A stretch of 40,000 nucleotides of DNA from Stramonita haemastoma. Taxonomy: Eukaryota > Mollusca > Gastropoda > Neogastropoda > Muricidae. Under the pieces are notes generated by a model. That model worked only from the letters and a program-made list of their open reading frames with translations, was not told the origin of the DNA and searched no databases. The DNA lies in the NCBI GenBank assembly GCA_030674155.1, contig CM060327.1, forward strand, positions 21,428,293-21,468,292. Reading direction: 5' to 3'. The stretch's first letter is position 1, and each line of letters starts with the position of its first letter. Both the position numbers and the translations under genes were made by a program. This document shows, piece by piece, positions 35,275-40,000 of the stretch.

Positions 35275-35488
35275 GTCTGTCTGTCTGTCTGTCTGTCTCT
35301 ATCTCTCTCTTCTTTCTCTATCTCTGTCTGTCTCTGTCTCTTGTCTCTGTCTGTCTGTGTCTGTTTGTCTTGTCTCTCTCCTCTCTGTTCTGTCCTCTCT
35401 TCTCTCTCTTCTCTTTTCTCTGTCTCTCTGTCTCTGTCTGTCTTCTTCTCTTCTCTCTCTCTCTCCCTCTCTCTCTTCTCTCTGTCTC

Positions 35489-35548
<60 letters not shown>

Positions 35549-35575
35549 GTTATTGTGTGTGTGTGGGTGGGGGGG
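35200..35575. repeat. TCTG/CT microsatellite ending in a G-run
   Basis: CTGT units at the left, CT at the right (35440-35548), then GTGTGGG and G12. Confidence 0.93.
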
Positions 35576-35705
35576 GGGGGGAGCTGCTATTCCCCAATCA
35601 GGGCATGGACCGGATGAAAAAAGTATGTGCATGCTTAATCTGTTGCCCTTGGAAAATAAAGATCATTCATTCATTCATTCATTCAATTCTTCATTCATTC
35701 ATCAT
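35576..35705 (+). mobile_element. Retroelement 3' end with ATTC tail, copy 1
   Basis: TTGCCCTTGGAAAATAAAG is followed by ATCATTCATTCATTC. The motif returns near 36470 as CACCCTTGAAAAATAAAG with an ATTC array, which is what a shared retroelement 3' end would give. Confidence 0.5.
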
Positions 35706-35875
35706 GTGTCCAGTCCTTTCCGTCTGTCTGTCTGCTTTTGTTTTCTGTATACCTCCTCTGTCTACTGTCTCTGTCTGATAGGGGGATGTGCTGTAATTAT
35801 CTATCTGTCTGTTTGTCTGTCTGTCTGTCTCCCCCGCCCCCCCATCTCTCTCACTCCCTCTTGATACACATTGTT

Positions 35876-35967
<92 letters not shown>

Positions 35968-36265
35968 CACCAGTTATCAATGAGACAAATGAATGACGAT
36001 ATCAACAGAAAGAATCTCTTCCTCCCATAATGGAGACTTGCTTTTAACACTATCACTGTTGTTTGTCTTTCCCCGGGAGGGAAAAGGTCAGAGTCTAATG
36101 ACATCAACGTTGCCCTCGCAGGATGGACTGGTGTTATCTGAAGTCTGCTAGTGTAGGCCTCAATGCCTAAAACAACAGTCTGACTCGTCAGAGTCCTGTT
36201 AGCTAGGCTAGGCTAACCCATTAAAGGGAGCTTGCTTTGGGGAACTACTACAGAAACTGTGAAGG
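35706..36265. repeat. GA microsatellite within unique sequence
   Basis: CTGT units at 35806-35830, a pure GA run at 35880-35966, then unique sequence to 36265 without a gene. Confidence 0.85.
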
Positions 36266-36269
36266 ATTC

Positions 36270-36674
36270 CTGTCTCTCTCTCTCTTTGTCTGTCTGTCTG
36301 TCTGTCTGGTCTCTGTCTTTATTTATCTGTCTGTCTGTCTGTTTGTCTTTCTGTCTCTTTCTGTCTGTTTGTCTCTCAGTCTGTCTTTGTCTATTAGTCT
36401 GTCAGTTAGTCTATTTGTCTGTCTGTCAGTCTTTGTGTCTGTCTGTCTCTCTGTGTGTCTCTCTCTCTGTCACCCTTGAAAAATAAAGATTATTCATTCA
36501 TTCATTCATTCATTCATTCATTCATTCATTCATTCATATCATTCGTTCATTCTTCGTTCGTTCGTTCGTTCATTCATTCATTCATTCATTCATTCATTCA
36601 TTCATTCATTCATTCATTTATTCATTCTCTCTCTGTCTCAGTCTCTGTCTCTGTCTGCCTGTCTGACTGTCTGA

Positions 36675-36710
<36 letters not shown>

Positions 36711-36820
36711 ATTTCTACTCTCTCCCTCTCTCTCTCTCTCTACTCTCTCTCTTTCTCTCTCTACTCTCTGTCTCTCTCTCTCTGTCTCTCTCTCTCGCTC
36801 TGTCTCTCTCTCTCTCCCTC

Positions 36821-36865
<45 letters not shown>

Positions 36866-36885
36866 CTCTCTCCCTCTTTCTCATG
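36270..36885. repeat. TGTC, retroelement tail with ATTC array, and CT tract
   Basis: TCTG units 36272-36465, CCCTTGAAAAATAAAG at 36473, ATTC array 36489-36625 with a TTCG block near 36555-36570, CTGT/CT to 36885 with a C-run at 36820-36830. Confidence 0.93.
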
Positions 36886-37766
36886 ATGATGGCTGTGTCC
36901 ACTGTAAGTTATTAACCTACAGCCACCTGATGACAGATGTACTGAAAAGCATCCTTGGCCTCGTGTACCTTTGATCCCTCCTCCCCTCTCTCTCCTCTCC
37001 CTCCCCAGCAGAGCATATTAGGCCCATCTTGCTGTGTTTGCTTCATAGTTATGACAACCAGCTAATCTGGAACTAGACATTGGTTCAGCGTGATATAAAG
37101 GGACCTAGTATGTGTTGATGGTGCTGAATGTGTGATGCTGCGCAGAGCTTAAATCTATGTGTTGAGATTGCACATTCAGCCATGTCAAGCTCTTAACATA
37201 GCAACATGCACTCTCCTTTCAAAAGCCTCTGAAGTCGGAGTATGGCTGCCTATATTATGGTGAGGTACTTGAAAACGGTCATACATGCAAACTTTCTCAT
37301 CCAGTGTACTTCCTACCTCACGGTGATTCCCAGGTGAAATGAGTGAGTCAAGAGTGCATATTTATTGTGGGTGACCTCCAGAGTGTTAAGCTTGGGGATC
37401 ACAACAACAACAACAATAACAACAACAACAACTGACTACAAACGTCAATTCAAGCTTGTGGTTATATGAAGTCTACAAGACACAAAAATCGTTTGAAGTA
37501 TACTCAACTACACCCTAATACTAAAAGTATTCTCATTAGTATAATATTTTATGATAATTTTCGAAGAGCAAGCTGCTCGTTCCATAGAACTCTAAGCTTG
37601 ATGAAAATCTTAAAGACAAAACGAGAGTATGCTGACAAATGATTTTGAGCTTAATAAAATAGTTTAGTCACAATAATAAAATCAGGCTGTTCTGTGAATG
37701 CTAGCGCTTTTTTTACGTGTTCCTAAAATAAATCATAAATAATCGATCCATTTACAGTGTATAGTA
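36886..37766. other. Non-repetitive stretch, no gene supported
   Basis: Unique sequence with a short CAA run (37402-37432). No frame shows a recognised motif. Confidence 0.55.
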
Positions 37767-38055
37767 AAGGTAAAGGTGTCCCATAACCTAGGCGGTCGCA
37801 GGGGAGCGAGGCATCAGAAACCTCAGCTTCTCTAGGGGCCAGCATGTTGAGGGCGGCGCCATCTCCTCTCCCTTGCTGCTTTACCTTCCCTGACCCTAAA
37901 GAGGGCAGGTACCCATTTACAGCTGGGTAAACCAGGGGGGACTGTACTGAACCCAAGGCGCGCAAACGGTCACCCATCCAATGGTGACAACGCTCGACGC
38001 TGCTTAACCTTAGCTTGGGGAAAGCGAGTGCTCTGACCACTGAGCTATCCTGCCC
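37767..38055 (-). mobile_element. SINE family 1, full length
   Basis: Reversed tail GTAAAGGTAAAGGTGTCCCA to the head GTGCTCTGACCACTGAGCTA. Confidence 0.88.
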
Positions 38056-38394
38056 TAGTGTATAAAGACGGAGCTTATTATCGAAAAATACACCACGTGG
38101 CACAGACCATTTCTAAAGAACCCAATAAGCAGCGCTGAAACTGCTCTTGATGGTGGCATTACGGCAGCCAAGTAGTCGTAGGCCCTCGTGAACTGTTTGC
38201 TCTGGGGGCTGCAAATGAGTGAGGTTGTGTATGATAGAGCTAAATGAGCGGCGCTAAGGAAGGAGGAAGGAAGGAAGGAATGATTATATGGAAGGCCAGA
38301 CACTAAGCAAAAAATAAGGAACAATGAGGAAAACATGAGTCAGAGTAAGATAGAAGGAAGAATGTGAAAAGACGAATTGGAAAATGCAAAGATG
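38056..38394. other. Non-repetitive stretch, no gene seen
   Basis: Unique, becoming purine-rich after 38250 (GGAA repeats near 38260-38280). Confidence 0.55.
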
Positions 38395-38850
38395 AAGGAG
38401 AAAGAATTTGAAAAAAGAAGAATTTGAAGAATGCGAAAAATTTGAAGAAAAGAAGAGAGAGAGAAGAAGAAGAAGAAGAAGAAGAAGAAGAAGAAGAAGA
38501 AGAAGAAGAAGAAGAAGAAGAAGAAGAAGAAGAAGAAGAAGAAGAAGAAGAAAAGAAGAAAGAAGAAGAAGAAGAAGAAGAAGAAGAAGAAGAAGAAGAA
38601 GAAGAAGAAGAAGAAGAAGAAGAAGAAGAAGAAAGAAGAAGAAGAAGAAGAAGAAGAAGAAGAAGAAGAAGAAGAGAAGAAGAAGAAAAGAGAAGAAGAA
38701 GCGAAGAAGAAGAAGGAAGAAGAAGAGAAGAAGAAGAGAAAATAAGAATGAAAAGAATCTGAAGAAGAAGAAGAAAGAATTGAAGAATTTGATTAGAAAA
38801 TTGAAGAAGAAGAATCTGAGAAATCTGAGAGAAGACTGAAGAGATCTCGA
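38395..38850. repeat. GAA tract with GAATTTGAAGAA variants at both ends
   Basis: Pure GAA blocks at 38463-38550 and 38560-38670; GAATTTGAA variants at 38403-38450 and 38775-38815. Confidence 0.95.
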
Positions 38851-38864
38851 AGATCTCTCCATCC

Positions 38865-38871
38865 TCTCAGT

Positions 38872-38911
<40 letters not shown>

Positions 38912-38925
38912 CTCCTCTCTCTCTC

Positions 38926-38959
<34 letters not shown>

Positions 38960-39001
38960 CTCTCTCTCCTCCTCTCTCTCCCTCTCTTCCTCTCTCCTCA
39001 G
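38865..39001. repeat. CT microsatellite adjoining a splice acceptor
   Basis: CT/CCT units end in CTCCTCAG, immediately before the candidate exon at 39002. Confidence 0.9.
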
Positions 39002-39121
39002 CTGGTTAACAACCCTCTGTTCAGTCTTAGAAGTAAACTGTTTTATATACAGACTGTCTCCCAGACAATCCAGACTCTAAACATTCTAGATGGCAACAAT
39101 GTCGCTACGGAAGGTGAATGT
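39002..39121 (+). CDS. Candidate exon resembling the terminal leucine-rich repeat of an intracellular LRR protein
   Basis: A CT-rich tract ends in CTCCTCAG at 39001, an excellent acceptor. The following frame is open to a TAG near 39148 and reads NNPLFSLRSKLFYIQTV then QTIQTLNILDGNNV. An NP at the end of a repeat, then a helix, then LxxLDG is the signature of the last repeat (LRR cap) in ciliary and other intracellular LRR proteins. Donor options are GTGAAT at 39114 or GTAAGC at 39122. No neighbouring exon was recognised on either side, and the next exon would lie beyond 40000. It is not part of the receptor, whose stop and polyadenylation signals are at 25.4 kb. A chance open frame of 147 bases cannot be excluded. 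Confidence 0.4.
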
Positions 39122-39179
39122 GTAAGCAAAGGATCCCATCTACTGTAGTCTGGCATCGAAGACTTTACCTATGAAGAAA

Positions 39180-39748
39180 AATTTCTGATTTTTTTTTCGT
39201 CTTTTGGGTTTTGCTTTGTTTTATTTTGTGTGTTTTGTTTTGTTTCAGTCTTTCTTTTCTTTGTTACACTGGGTTTCTTTTTCTTGTATTCTTTTCATTT
39301 TGTCTTTTTCAAATTACTTTCCTCTGTTTTATTCTGTTCTTTCGTGTTCATTTATTTGGTCTTCTCCTCTGTCTCTCTCTTTCTCTTTTTTCTTCCTTGG
39401 TACCGAACTCTTTACTTTCTTTTGTTTCTTATTTCCTTTCTGTATTTCTTTCTGTTCTTTTTTCTTGTTTGTTTTCCTCTCATTTGGGGGAGGGGAGTCT
39501 ACTTTTCTTTCTTTGTTTCTTTAGATCTTTCTTCTTTCATCTTTATTACGTTTTATTTGGGGTTTTGTGTCTTTTTTCTCTCTTTCTTTTCCTTCCTTCC
39601 TTCCTTCCTTCCTTCCTTCTTTCCTTCCTTCTTTCCTTCCTTCTTCTTCTTCTTTCCTTCCTTACTTCCTTTCTTCCTTCTTCCTTCCTTCCTTCCTTCC
39701 TTCCTTCCTTCCTTCTTCTTCTTTCTTTCTTTTTTCTTTCTTTTTTTT

Positions 39749-39817
<69 letters not shown>

Positions 39818-39835
39818 TTTCTTTTTCTTCATGTT
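39180..39835. repeat. TTTC/TTCC pyrimidine tract
   Basis: A diffuse T-rich region (39190-39580) sharpens into TTCC (39590-39715) and TTTC (39720-39815) arrays. Positions 39836-40000 are unique with no gene seen. Confidence 0.93.
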
Positions 39836-40000
39836 AGGATTGTCAATCTGTCAGGCTGTCTATCCCTCATCAAGTCCTTCTCAACATACTAACGACAATA
39901 ATAATACTGCCTGAAAACTTCAAAACAGTACCCCAACAACTTCTCAAGAAGTTCAAGGACAAGTCAAGTCAGCATAGCCTACATACAGTATTCCTTGTGC

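Noticed and set aside
34151..36885. Cys/Leu/Val/Ser-rich open frames
   Set aside because: All are translations of TGTC, CT and ATTC microsatellites.
36911..36975. LRR-like frame (HLMTDVLKSILGLVYL)
   Set aside because: Short, stops at once, no good acceptor-donor pair; chance similarity is likely.

Overview
The window looks like lophotrochozoan, probably gastropod mollusc, nuclear DNA. The reasons are a multi-exon receptor gene with GT-AG introns that resembles the snail orphan receptor GRL101, several tRNA-derived SINE families, RTE-like and CR1/L2-like LINE remnants, and an extreme load of simple repeats. This assignment rests on recalled family features, not on a search.

Layout. Positions 1-10200 hold no recognisable host exon: compound microsatellites (73-540, 1178-1562, 1669-1780), a decayed RTE-like LINE carrying a nested SINE (1840-3750), T-rich and minisatellite arrays (3760-6165), a purine-only GAA tract of about 1.3 kb (7490-8795), more RTE 3' ends (8815-9500) and a truncated SINE (10008-10184). 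Positions 10215-25382 hold five exons of one plus-strand gene. Joined, they encode CUB, CUB, an LDLa-like module, a C-type lectin domain, four LDLa repeats, leucine-rich repeats and a seven-helix rhodopsin-like domain. Splice phases agree across all four introns. The 5' end, including any signal peptide, lies outside the window or is unrecognised. Introns hold SINEs, a LINE (19348-21185) and microsatellites.

Positions 25383-40000 are repeat-dominated. They carry further SINEs (27300, 30768, 31698, 37767), a LINE 3' scrap (29555-29775), a pair of diverged 190-220 bp repeats about 1 kb apart, retroelement tails that run into ATTC microsatellites, and one candidate exon at 39002-39121 that resembles the last repeat of an intracellular LRR protein.

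The item of most interest is the receptor: lectin, CUB and LDLa modules on an LRR ectodomain fused to a relaxin-receptor-type 7TM domain suggest a sensor that couples complex extracellular ligands directly to G proteins. The reading frame as given is broken at three places. Each break needs exactly one added base, two are at C-runs, no in-frame stop occurs elsewhere, and the corrected length is an exact number of codons, so sequencing under-calls are a likelier cause than a pseudogene.
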